This document shows positions 51,480 to 63,447 of a DNA stretch of 64,000 bases, piece by piece. The position numbers were made by a program, and so were the translations under genes. The DNA comes from Acanthaster planci (lineage: Eukaryota; Echinodermata; Asteroidea; Valvatida; Acanthasteridae): positions 124,001 through 188,000 of the forward strand of contig NW_019091461.1 of the NCBI RefSeq assembly GCF_001949145.1, read 5' to 3'. The notes beneath the pieces are model-generated. The model saw nothing but the letters and a program-made list of their open reading frames with translations. It was not told the origin of the DNA and did no database searches. Numbering within the stretch: position 1 is the first letter of the stretch; each line of letters opens with the position of its first letter.

Positions 51480-54400
51480 CTGATTCAGGAATGATAAAGT
51501 TAAAGAAACTATCAGCAAAATATATAATCATTTGCTTGCTTATTGCGCATGCTTTTCTGGACTCAGTGGAATGGAGGACTTTCTTGGAAACAAGAGCAAC
51601 ATGTTGAACCATTTCAAACATTTGACCTTCAAAGTTTAACCTAAATTTTCACAACTGCCATTGACGTGCCAGCAAGGTGTTACATTGTATGCAGTGTGGT
51701 GAAATCAGAATTGCCCAGAATGCAGTCAGTATGTATATGTTTTCAGCTTTGAAAGTATTCACATGTAAATCAGGTTCACTCTTTTACCTGCCCTTTGGTG
51801 GATGAGGGGTTACTGTTCAGAGAAGACCTGGGAAGAGTTAAATCTCTCTAACTACTGGTAAAAGTGTTATAACTGTTTCCTATTTAAATGCAAATGTAGT
51901 ACACGTAATTCTGTACGTAGCACGTAGTTGTTGCTGCGTCCAAGCGTACCTATCAAGATTTCATCAGAATAAATGCAATAGTCTGTTAGCCCTAAGAAAA
52001 GCTCAGCATCCATTTTAAAGATCTGAATTAGCTACAACGATTCAGCAAGTTCCTTATTTTTGGCTGAGGCAGAGATTAAGACAATAATTTTCCAAGGCTA
52101 TGTGTACTTAAACTCTGATCTTCATCAGCAGAACACTTAGAAAGCGTGATAGATTTTTTTCCCCTAGCAGGGAAGTGTGTAATTGATTTTGGATGGTGCA
52201 TAAGGATGTGTTTGCAATGTTACTTGGACTTGATGAAGGACTAGTGCAGTATTGCCACTTAAGCTGTAAGGTAACCCTGGACCAGGACAGCATAATGAGA
52301 TTTTATGTCAATATCGGCCTCTTTCTGGAAGTGAACTAAGATTGTTGTCTTGCAACCCAACCCAGGATATTGGCTGTGCTCTGATGTTGTCGGTGTAGTT
52401 TGAGTAGGATCAGATGGAGACATTTATGCCTGGAACAGTCACTCTGTTTAAGTACATTTAGTATCGTGGCACTTGCAAAGGCACTTTGGACTTTAGCACT
52501 TGGAGCAAAAACCAGATTTCTCTTATTGAATATAAATGTGTTGTCCTTTGCATTGCATTCAGAAATAAAGTCAGAGTAATACAATCACAGCAAGTGTACA
52601 GTGTAGTTAAAAAGGGGAGGGAAAATGCGTAACTTTACAGTTTTGTTTTGTGCGAGTCGAGAATTTCTGTTCATGGAAATTTCTGTTCAATTTTATCCTG
52701 TTCTCAAACTCAGTGATGGTTGGAGATAGCCTTCTATGGATAATCACTTCTGAATGATAGCCTTCTATGGATAATCACTTCTGAAATAAAGAATTGTTTT
52801 TATTGCTTAGATGAACTCATAAATAACCCTTTCTCCAGAAGAGGATTGTTTTCCTTGCTTACCTTACAAGAGTCGCAGTTCTTCTCATACCAGTACCGCA
52901 AACCACGCCTCTGATGCTTGGATATTTGTGTCCAAGGTTCCCTCCAATTGCAATTGGTAAACTTCAGTTTACTATCTGTAAGAAGACCTGGAGGTGAAAT
53001 TATGGGTAGATATTTATCTAATTCATTTTATTTTTCTTCTGACAATATGAGTTTGATTAGCTTTTGTATAGGAACATGATTACAGAATCAATTTTGTGGT
53101 TCATTGAGCAAATCCCTGTTACAGGGATGCAAAAAGTCACACTTTCAGACCCGTGGAGTTACTCATGTGTTTCATTGTTCACCAACAGAGGGCGCCCTGA
53201 CCACTCTTCAAGACTAGTGGTTTTCTTGTTTGGGTTGATTGAATTGATATACTGAACAAGGGAAAGGCAAAGCATCTTCATAGGGAAAAAGTTGCAGATT
53301 TCTTTCAAATAAAAGAAAAGTTGAAGTGGTAGATGATTACCTGTTGTTAGGCAACGAGTCAAGTTTGACAACCTTTGTACAAAATGTCATAAACAGTGGC
53401 AAGGAGGCCTGTTTGGCAGTGTGCAGGTGAACATAGGGAGATATTTCCATACATTGTCTTGACCAAAAGATGATTTACTGTTCTGTTAATTCAGGTAAGC
53501 TTCTTCACGGCTCTTGGTTTAAGGTCGCACTTTGCTACAAGGAACAAAAACTCTGAACCCACCCATTATCACATAAGTCTTTCCAACTTCGAGGTCAGTT
53601 ACCCCACACATGGATTCGTAGTAAGACGTGACAATCTCCGGATGACTTCCAACGGCGATAAACTGGTGGCCTTTGTAAACCTCTCTCACCCAGAGCCTGA
53701 AAGATCTTTGAGCACTTGTCAGGACGGGCAGGGGGAGCTTCTGGAGGTTGTGCGCATCGTAGCCTTTCTTGACGAGCATCTTCTCAGATTTGATTCGGGC
53801 TTTGATCACTGTGGAAGAAATGAGACACAAATGAAAACACAATAAGTTGCAAGGGTTGGCAAAAAATACCTTTCAAGATTTGCCTTGTAGGCTCACAGCT
53901 TCTAACTTGAGTGACTCATTTTTTTGGTTCTCCACTTATGTTCTTTCAATCTTTTGCAGTATTTGATTTCAAATTATCTCTAATTCCAATTTTGCTGCTT
54001 TACTGGTATTTCATACTGCAACACCTTCAGTTTATAACAAGATCCTTGGGTCTGTAAGAATTTCCTTTTTATCAAAGGAACCCAACAAAGAACATAATGA
54101 CTTGGAACCTAAAATATCCCTTGTTCAGTAACGGTGCTGTTATTTTCTGGGTCAAGTATATGCTGGATACAGTGTTCAGTTTATGCATTTCTGTCAAACG
54201 AATTTCAACTTTGTGTTTCTCATGTTCAGAAATACAATCTAGAAGTATTCATGTACAAATAATGTGCACTCTGTTCATGTAGTAAATGTTTGTGTGAGCT
54301 CGATCATTGGTACACTGCCAACTCTGGCCTAGGTACATGTGTGATTCCTTTCCTGTTTGTGCAAGCAGCTGACTTACTTGTGGTTCACATCAATAAACAA

Positions 54401-57042
54401 AGAAATAAACAGACACAAAAACAAATAAACAGTAGTAAACATGTAGCAAACAAGAGACAACAGTGACAGTCGGCAAGATTGACTAGACTCATGGAAAGGA
54501 GGAAAAAATACACTTAGCAGTAAGCAAGCAGGAATGGATAAATAGGTAACTAAACGAACATGCACCTGCTATTCAGGGCATTCCTGGTTGAATAGACATG
54601 TATCCTTGACTGCAACACCTGGCTTTGAACAAACAGGAGCCATTATGCAATGTTGATAGGATTATGCCTTGTGTACCTGGCCATTGTTGCTGGTAGATTC
54701 AACTAATAATTGCTTGTTGATAAAGCCATTATATGGCCTTTGTGCAAACCAAGGCACACTTATGCAGAATCCTTTGGCATAAAGGTCCTGTCTAATAGAA
54801 CTTAAAAGTATTCCATTTTTGTTCAATGAACAGTATAAAATGTAACTCATGCTGTGGTACTGAAAGAAGGAAGTGAACGGAATTCTTTTCTGAAGTGTGG
54901 TTGAGAATAGCACAGCTGCATTGTTTTGTTCTTGAAGATTTTTTTTTTTCGGGGGGGGGTTACATTGGCAGTAGAGTCAATTTGCCCAAATCACAAGACT
55001 GGGTTTAATTTATGATAGAATGGGATATCAAGGACTGTTTAATGTCAGTCAAAAGTCTGTTCCATAATGTAGGACTCCTTTAACCGAAACTAAAGAGAGT
55101 ATGGGTGTTTCTCTTGGAATATAAATGTAAAGAAATGAATGAATGAAGCTTATATTCTTTTAAAGAGTCTTCATCATGCTTCATTAGCAGGAATTTATCT
55201 TCCGTGAATTACATTGCAGCTGCTCTTGATTGTTTTTTTCTGGTGAGGGGGAGTACATGTACTTACCATCTGAAATTTGGCCAATAAATAATATGGTTTC
55301 ACACTATACAATGGCACAAGGTCAGTAGGCAAAGCCAAGTGTATATGCCTCGTTCATGTAAATGACAATGAACTAGTTGCTGTGAACCAATCAGCTGGTT
55401 TTGAGGACAGTCAACATTGACAATTGATGTCAGATGGTGTCCCATCAGTATGAAGAAGAAAGCAGAAAAATGGGATGATGGATGAGAACAGTATCGTACA
55501 GTTACCAGAGGACTGGAAAAATTTCATTAACTCCTGTTTGTGTCACTTTGGTTCCTGTTATTTGTTCGGGAAAGTTGCCTTAGTCGTGTCGGTTTCAGTT
55601 GACTGGCCACTGCCAGCGTGGTCTTCATTGTTGGGAGTTTAAAAGGATGCATGGATATAATAAAATAACCCTGAGGGCTTTTGGCACGCGACGCCACGCG
55701 AAGCCGCACGAGCTAGGGATTCTGAGCCACGCTGGCGCTCCCCATCATCGCTGTTGTCAAACAAAGAGAAAAGCTATGTCACTAAGGAGCTTAAGCCGTC
55801 CCCGGCATTGTCCGCCCCTGCCAAAACTTTCAGCTTTTATTCCTTTAGTACCCGCTCCATTGATTTGCAAAGGGTGCAGGGAACAAAAGAACATCTGCAT
55901 GGCGCGTGCCCGGCATCACTAATCAGACAAAATGTAAAGAAAAACTGGCTTGAAAACTGTGGGCCAGCCCAAATAAAGCCGCAGGAGAGTGTTGTGGTTT
56001 TCTTGGCCTGTGTCTAGCTGTTGCTGGCACCAAATAATGAGATTTCTTAACAGTAATCTTCAGATCACATTAAGCCCCATAATATTGCTCTGTCCACCTC
56101 CAATTTGTGATGTTTCTAAAAGGTTCCTAATAGTGGATAGTGACATGAATGGACTGGAAATGATGGAAGGTTAACTTCAGTAAAAAGTAAACTTTTCCTC
56201 CTATTGGAATTAGGGTAATAATCTAAGAAGTTAATGTCTAAAGTATCTAGAAGTTTTAGCAACCAAACTGAAAAAACAGTCCCAAAAATTCTTCATGGCT
56301 ATGGATTCTTAATGAGACTATAAAAATGCTTGCAAATTCTTCACATTGAAAGAGGCATGTTGTAAAGTGTCACCAGATACTATAGTGTTTTAAGGTAGAA
56401 GGTTTGCGGATACTCCATGTGGAAAATATCTCCTGAGTATGTGTGGTTCTGAAAAGAACCAGTTACTCTTTTCAGAACCACACATACTCAAAAAGAGATA
56501 TTTTCAACATGGTGTATCCGCAAACCCTCTACCTTATTGTATTCCACTATGCAAACCTTCAAGATGATGTATAGTGATGTATTGCAGAAATTTCCAAACG
56601 ACAAAAGGATGCTTGAAATTATCTCTGACAACCTTGCTAACTGAGACGTGCAGTGAGAAAGCGTATTGGACCTCACAATGAAATTTAATTATATCTTGTA
56701 AACAGAGAGAAATTTTTTTCCCCAGATTTCACCAGCATTCCATGTGGGCATAACCTCATTTGCTTTTACTTAATATAGAGATACAGAGTTGGTGTCAAAC
56801 CTAAAGCCAGTATGGAAACCAAGCTTTTTTGAAAGTCAGAACAATTATCCTCGAATCATTGAATTTAAAAGTTATGTTATCATTGTGCTGTAAAAAGTCA
56901 ACTTACCAAAATGCGAGTTGCAGAAATGGTGTTGGGTATGCTGTGGCAGACAGGAACATGCAGTCACATTCTTCAGATGGCCCACAATCACCATCAATAG
57001 AAATAAACAGACAGCAGTACCAGCCCACACAGATGTTGCCAT
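51243..57042 (-). CDS. Tissue inhibitor of metalloproteinases (TIMP-A), nested antisense to synapsin
   Basis: Exons in transcript order: 57042-56907, 53808-53563, 52975-52863, 51479-51243. They join with GT-AG introns to 732 nt, 243 residues plus stop. Residues 1-28 are a signal peptide cleaved before Cys29, giving the mature N-terminus CSC, whose first cysteine chelates the catalytic zinc of MMP/ADAM proteases. The N-domain holds C29, C31, C41, C113 (ESMCGV), C136 and C160. The C-domain holds C163, C169, C175, C189 (CFW), C205 and C213 (CKW), plus extra C198 and C227. A sequon NCT lies at 226-228. The loop before VYKG is somewhat longer than in human TIMPs. The product is secreted and acts on extracellular matrix turnover. 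The gene lies in the presumed synapsin intron 5, on the opposite strand. The subfamily cannot be assigned, so no symbol is given. Confidence 0.92.
52725..52786. repeat. 31-bp perfect tandem duplication
   Basis: The unit beginning gatagccttctatggataat and ending cttctgaat is present twice head to tail in the intron between TIMP-A exons 3 and 4. It is a recent small duplication. Confidence 0.9.
52863..52975 (-). CDS. TIMP-A exon 3: end of N-domain and junction to C-domain
   Basis: This exon encodes SKLKFTNCNWREPW, matching the vertebrate segment around Cys99 and its PW, then HQRRGLRYWYEKNCDSCK, matching the Cys124/Cys127 region. The acceptor is CTTCTTACAG and the donor AAG|GTAAGC. Confidence 0.92.
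53182..53196 (+). promoter_or_regulatory. CTCF-like motif, forward
   Basis: CCAACAGAGGGCGCC fits the CTCF core (CCASYAGRKGGCRC) at all but one position. It lies between TIMP-A exons 3 and 2. Occupancy cannot be inferred from sequence. Confidence 0.35.
53563..53808 (-). CDS. TIMP-A exon 2: core of the N-terminal inhibitory domain
   Basis: This exon encodes residues 47-127, from IKARIKSEKML through VREVYKGHQFI and ESMCGVTDLEVGKTYVIM. The donor ATGG|GTGGGT gives the phase needed by exon 3. Reading on past this donor stays open for 14 further codons to a TAA at 53519-53521, so an unspliced form would encode an N-domain-only protein. Confidence 0.88.
56392..56535. mobile_element. 144-bp fold-back element
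   Basis: The two halves are inverted copies over most of their length: aaggtagaaggtttgcggat and gtatccgcaaaccctctacctt outside, agtatgtgtggttctgaaaa and ttttcagaaccacacatact inside. The loop is only about 10-15 nt. It lies in TIMP-A intron 1, just 3' of exon 1 in transcript order. No coding capacity. Confidence 0.85.
56907..57042 (-). CDS. TIMP-A exon 1: signal peptide and CSC N-terminus
   Basis: The exon begins MATSVWAGTAVCLFLLMVIV, a typical signal peptide. A cleavage site VTA|CSC leaves the inhibitory cysteine at position 1 of the mature chain. The exon ends after HHFCNSHF at donor G|GTAAGT, the place where vertebrate TIMP exon 1 ends (FCNxxx|V). Confidence 0.92.
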
Positions 57043-59620
57043 CCTGGCTAGGTTGGTTTAGGGCTGATCTGTACTTTTCTCTTTAACCTGTGCAGACAGA
57101 TAACCCCCAAAACTCGCTGCAGTGGCTGATCAGTGCTTGAAATGATCCTGTAACTAGTAATGCTTCAGCATGGGTGCAAAGCTGGACCTATGCAATGCAC
57201 TCCGCCCCCGTGGAACCCCAAACAACAACTAACACAACCACACCGCTCAGCACTTCTCTAATATTGATCGTTGGTATACACTACAACTGCTTTATTGACT
57301 CAGCCCCCGTTTACCACCAATAGGAGCCAACCAGCCAGCCACAGCCACAACGAACCCCCTCATGTGGCCCTTTGTTCAATGAAGCAGACCCCTTCAACCA
57401 GCCCCTCAACAAAGACTTGCACACGCTTGTGTGTGTGCATGCAGGGACAAATTTGTTCAGCACCAAGTTACCAAGAGGGACTTAATTAACAATAAAAAAT
57501 GTGGTTTGGCTGATCATTTTTGGCTGAGCCGCCTTGCCCTTTGTCTATGGAATAATGGAAGTGCTTCGTGCAATTAGGCCTTACTGAGGAAATTGGTACA
57601 ACCTGCTGGTAGTAGAAACCATTAACCTGTAAAAAAAGATGCTGTTACATAAGAACTTCAAATTTCTTCAAAGTACCAGTAATGATTTGTTCTTTGAAAG
57701 GAATCTTGTTTTACAAAAATTGGCTCTAAAAATCAAAGTTTTCTTCCTTTTCCCTCAGAAGTTTGCTGAGGATTTCTTTCATTTTTCTTGAAACTAACCC
57801 AGAGTTCATTAAAGCATAATAATCCACTACTATATTTAATTGGGGCCAGTAATATGAAGAACTGCAAGTAAAGTTCCAGTATGAAAGTTCCAAGGGCTGC
57901 ATAATGCCAGATAACTTTTCTTAAAGTTCTGAGGCATCTGCAAACTGCATTTTGAAAGACTAATATAAATTACCTCGATGAAGTGATGTGAACAACTCTA
58001 GGCCCAAACAAAATTTCATACTGTTGTCTGAGTTATGAACAAAAAGGAAAGCTACCAACTCACAAATGGGAATTGATGCAGTGACAGGAACAAGATTAAT
58101 GAGTTGTCACAATGTAGATTAGTTCAGGAAACATGCATGGAGAGCTTATAAAATGAAAGCGGCAACCGAAAGGACAATTGGACTTTGGAATGGTTTCTTC
58201 AAACATGCTCATTTATGAGTGTTTGCATTGGTGGAACATGGCATTGTCATGAAAAGTGTTTAAGGAAGCATAATTATGTCTCCAGTAAAATTACGGAACA
58301 TATATTCGTGGAGATAAAGGTATTTTCTCATCAGTTTATAGTTGTTGGTACTCTGTATTGTTCGAACATTAAAGGAGGTCCCTGGGCATTCTAGTGTAGT
58401 AATTTTTTGCTGCATCTGCAAGTCAAAGCTGGTACCCTGACTTTAAACTCACACATTTTTTATTTGTTTTTGTTTCGTGATTTTTTTAAATTATGGATCC
58501 ACTGACCAAATATTCCGTTTCCACCATTCTTTAATTTTTCCTTGCTAAGTATTGAAGTTGTTATTATTGTGGTCCTGTTACAGCATAAAAAAAACCCCAA
58601 AACATATAAAATGTTATCATCATGCTTTGTGCTTGACAAATTTCAAACGATAATTTATTCATTTTGCAATTCCATTGTTGCCTGTATCTAGTCTCCCTGT
58701 TTACCAACCTACTGAGACTTAACGATTTGGAAACAAACTGTAGATTTTTTTTATTAAAGTATAGTCTTAACACCACAGAGCTTCACAACTTGATCTTTTC
58801 TAAAAAAACGAGATGACTTTCTATTTGCATATTTGTAGTTTGAATCCGAATAAAATTTTCTGAATTGTGAAGTGTCTGGTGTTTTCTTGTTTGTCAAAAA
58901 GGTAAGCAGAAAACAGGTCAGACTTGGATCAAGTATCATTTCTCAGATGTACAGTTGTTTGGCTGTAGCAGTGCCTCCTTTTGTTTTACCTAGAAGCTAT
59001 TTCTCAGCCTATCTTTTCCAAGTAATGTTTTTTGTTTCTCGCAGTCACGTCTCTCCAGTCATTTATTTATATGCTTAGTCATTTGTCCTTATAAGTTTCT
59101 CATGCCTTGTGGGAATGTCGTTAATTCCCTTGGAGTAATGTCACTCTGTACTCAGAAACCATGATGACTAATCACAGTGTGAATTTGCCATCATCAGAGT
59201 TCAAAGTCTTGCACTCAGTACTTCAGATCACCACTGTGTCAGCTAGGATACATTGAAACTCAAGACTATTTCTATGAGATCTGCCCATATGTGTGTTCTT
59301 CTTTTGTTCTCTTCCATCTTCCAGGTTCTCACATAATTTTTGTCTAATTTTTCAGGGCTTCCCAAAAGTCAGTTGCAACTCCAGCTTTGCCCGATTTTTA
59401 ATTCCCTAACTTTTAAGTTGTTGGCTCGGCATTTAGTGATATTTTGTAACTGGAATATTAAAATCCATGCAATCACTCAAAGATGGAAATATTTTTGTTT
59501 AAATCAAGCCTTATAAAATGCAGGTAGGCCTATAAGTGGTTTCGATGTCAGTGACTAAGCCTGTCAACAAATTAGATGAATGCTTTGGAAATTTGATATT
59601 TAAGAATTAAAATTAATAGC

Positions 59621-59667
59621 CATTTTCAGGGGGCAGAATGTCCAGGACATCGTGCCCTCTGAAAATG
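59621..59667. repeat. 47-bp near-complete palindrome
   Basis: cattttcagggggca pairs with tgccctctgaaaatg, and the centre atgtcc pairs with ggacat, so almost all of the 47 bases can fold back. It may be a very short MITE remnant. Confidence 0.75.
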
Positions 59668-60740
59668 TAGTTTTAGGGCAAGAGATCGCGAGTGAGCTGT
59701 CTTACTGAATCAAGACAATTAAAAAGACAACATAGTTTCAGATTCTTGAGATGTTGAGTGGAAATTTCAACCCTAGTCTTACTTCTTACTGTGGAGTGGA
59801 CTCGCTGAGAACTGCACTCAAGTGATGAAGTGTCAGTTAGCATGTCATCGACCAGCACACGCTAAGCATGTGTTTGTTCAAGTGTATGTCTCTATATACA
59901 AGTTTGGCTCAGTGCCTTGATGTATGAATGAACTGCCTTGACTAGTTCACCTGGCACATCCCTCATCCAGCTTGTATTGGAGGTCAGTGATGCATTTCAC
60001 TTTTTGATTTTTCTTACATGTACATCCAGGTGATGCGTGTTTACCAAAAATCTCAGCCTTTTTATATGGTAACAATTGTGAGTGAGCAGTTGAGCGAAAC
60101 CAGTGCAGAAATTAGGAGAAGTCCATTTCCAATAAAATGCAACGAAATGCCTGTTTGTACCTGTATGGTTGGTTGATTACCTGCAGAACCTTTGAGTGGT
60201 TCAGCCATTGTTTGTCAGCAAACACCTGCATTTTCCCTCAGCTCCTGAGACTATGTCATTTTTCAATCTGGGTCCAGTGCTGCCTACATGTACGTTTATT
60301 TAGGAAGCTTCTCCCTTTCTGTTTCCTGTAAATTACAATGTGGATGAATTTTGAGGAGGATTGGGCAGTCATTGGAGGGCTTCAAATAAGTGACAAGGGG
60401 AACAATTTACAAATATGATTTGATCGGTAGATTTCACTAGGATTTTCTGAGGTGCCCTCGGTTATCTATCAGCATACAACATTATAACAGTAGTATGAAG
60501 CTTGCTTAACTTATCAAAATCTAGCGGGTGAGTTAGAGCAGAAGTTACATTTTGTTGAATGCAGCAGGACTCAGGTTTGATCAGTTCATTGTTGAGTTGT
60601 GTCTGTCCTCGAGCGCTTGATTTTAAAAGTGTTCAAGGCAAGAATTTCGCAGAAAAGGTGAAAAAGGATCAAATCAAAGCTGGATCAAATCACCCCACTC
60701 AACATTGCTCACTCAATTGTCGAAATCAAGTCTATCACAA

Positions 60741-60925
60741 TTTAAGTCCCTCCAAGTCCATCAAAAGTCTTCCACTCCTAATCCAGGCCACAGGTTACTC
60801 AAATGAACTATGACAAAGCATTCCTTCATCACTGTTCACCCAGTTACTCTTGTCTGGTCTTGTGAAAGGACTTGTGACTACTGTTGTGGAGGGACTTGTG
60901 AAAGGACTTATGATAAACTTGACAT
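60741..60925 (-). repeat. Dispersed repeat family R1, copy 3 (inverted)
   Basis: Read on the minus strand it contains cacaagtcctttcacaagac, then aatgctttgtcatagttcat, then a segment like gaagacttttgatggacttg. This is the same order as copies 1 and 2 near 19.8 and 21.0 kb, which are over 39 kb away and in the other orientation. Confidence 0.65.
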
Positions 60926-61128
60926 GTGTCAGTGAATTCCTGTCATCAGGCCAAGGTGAAATATACCAGTTTTCTAGACAGAGGTTATTGTTGTGTTAAG
61001 GAGTCCTGAAAAACCAAAAGAAGGAAAAAATATTAATTGGGAATAACACATGTACTTGTACCATTCTTTTTTCTCCCCCCCCCAAAAAAGTTCTGTGATA
61101 AGAACATTGCTATACATTGAATTGATAT

Positions 61129-61145
61129 GCTGCCCTCTGTTGGCA
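61129..61145 (-). promoter_or_regulatory. CTCF-like motif, reverse
   Basis: The minus strand reads TGCCAACAGAGGGCAGC, matching the CTCF core at nearly every position. It lies between the two TIMP genes and faces the forward motif at 53182. Confidence 0.35.
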
Positions 61146-63447
61146 AGAGTTGGCTCAAGTTATGGAATGGACCAGAACTGGGTCAGCGGACTCAGAGAAC
61201 TTGGTTGTGTCCCAGAGGGGCTTCCAGATTATTTTTGGCAAGCAAGTGGAGAGAAAAATTTGCAGTTTCTTTCTAATGGAATGTCCTATGATGAAAACTG
61301 ACTTGTACTTGTTCATTTATATTGACAAATACTTCCTGAGTTCTCCTTTCATGGCCTGGTGCTACAGTTTGCATTCATTAAGGTGTTTTTATGTTAGTTT
61401 TTTTGTATCAAATTCCTTAAGATGACTATTTCTATTCCAAACAATATTAGACTCTTATCATCATCGAAGAATGAGCTCACCAACATTCCATCTATTGGTA
61501 TATGCCTGTACATGTAATACCATTTGAGCAAGAGCAAATTTAATTTGGGAAAATGGAAGCCTCCTATTCTGGTGGCGGTGTTGTTGCCAATGGTGGCATT
61601 CCATCTGCGACCTTAAACCTTCCACAGGGACGATAATTGGTCAATGAATTTACAGGATATAGATTACAAATGTGATCTTGACCTATCCCTTAGTCACCCC
61701 TCTCATGCACAGGTGGGAGCCATAATTCTGTTCCTAAGCAGTTTTGGTGTCAAAGGTCCCGGCTTGCTGATGTATTTTCCCCCCATAGCCAAATTGGCCG
61801 GATTCCATCAGGAGCTTTTTCCCATAATGTCAGAGAAGTGGAATGGGCTGATCACGTAGTTCACGTTAGTATTCACCCTTGGGGTTTGATAGGGGCACCC
61901 TTGTTTCCTGACTCCAAGACAGGTAGATCTGGCAGCATGCCACAGATAACAAGCAAAAGTATGAAAACACCTCCACCTGTTGGTCGTGCTTAAGTTGTCT
62001 AGCACATATCTGTGTCCCTTCCAATAAACATTCCCTGTGCCTGAATAGGCTTCAAGAAAATGTCAGCCAGCAAAGGAAAATGAGAGACTTTGGAATTTAT
62101 TTATTATTTTGAGTTCCCATTTGAAATATCCAAATAGTGAACAAATACAAACAAATCCAGCAGTACACATGTACAGTGCATTCAATTATAGAATCTTTGT
62201 TAGATTGTTGCTATACACAAAGAGTGATAAACAGTGTGCCACTGACTATGTACATGTAATCTAACTGCTATAACAGATGCAAGTGCATATATATCAATAC
62301 ACAAACCAACAACCTTAACCTTGTATTGTAGATATTTTTTAAATGTCACCTCCATATGAGCCACTATAAGAACTATGTTTTTTCAACCTGTGAAATTACA
62401 CTGTTGGCCCCAGATTGAAGCTAGTTTGAGGAACTGTTTCTTTTACCCTCACAGTCCTTAATTTCAGAATGATTTTACATACACCCCAGGGGGTTAGGTT
62501 TAATTCTGGTATCCGCATGACTAAAGCTGTCCCTCCCACTATCACAGTCAGAAATCCCTGAAGAATTACTACAGGAAATCCTCATTGTATGTCTGGACTG
62601 TAATACAGGATGTTAGAACGGAGGTTGATGGCGGAAACTCTAACACTAATCATACCAACTTTGAACCACATCAGTGACTTTGCCTCACTTAAGAATTGCA
62701 ATCTCACCAGACCCAGGATGTAATTAAGGAGGATTTTTTTTATTTCAACACATTAACTCCATGTGGAGAACATTCAATTAGTTCTGTTTTTTCTTCTGGT
62801 TTGGAGTTGGGCTGGAAATGAAATTCATAGACACCCTGTGTTTTCTGTCTAAACACACTTCTGGCCGTGGCTGGAGATGAGTGTTTGTTATGTGTCTTGA
62901 ACCTTTTGTTCAAACCTGAAATCATTCATAAAGAGCTTCCTGTAACCATGGGTATGCAGGGGTGGGGAGTGAATGCCCCAAGGGTAGGGGAAAAGGTTGG
63001 AAGAGGAACTTCCTTTCCCCCTCCTCACCCACCCTAATCAAATATTCAAGCATTTTGCATTGCTCTGAAATTTCCTAGTATGTATGTTAAAGCAGGAACT
63101 GAAATGCTTATGAAATCTCAGTTCATTGTCTTCCTCAGCCTCAGGTTAGTGGTTTAACAATTGTTGGCTTTGTCTAATTCATAGAATTTGGCATTTTCCA
63201 CATCAAATTTTTGTGTCAGTGAGAACAGTGGTAGGAAAATAGAGAGGAAGAATCGATAACGGGAATTATTTTATAATACAGTGTATATACAACTCTGGCA
63301 TAGTATCTGATATGTAAAAAGACACAACCCAGATTTCCACTTGGCTGTTGAGTAGAGTAGTGATTCAATGACCTGGATTGTGCCTTCTTTTTATATCTGT
63401 CAATAAAATCTGCTCCTAATAATCTGGAAGGTATCCAGATTGCTTTC

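Larger units (their letters stand above)
57043..63447. other. Spacer between TIMP-A and TIMP-B
   Basis: No TIMP or other coding exon was recognised on either strand in these 6.4 kb. The stretch should hold the TIMP-A promoter (no clear TATA box seen near 57100) and the TIMP-B 3' UTR. A small palindrome (59621-59667), a dispersed repeat (60741-60925) and a CTCF-like motif (61129-61145) lie here. Confidence 0.6.
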
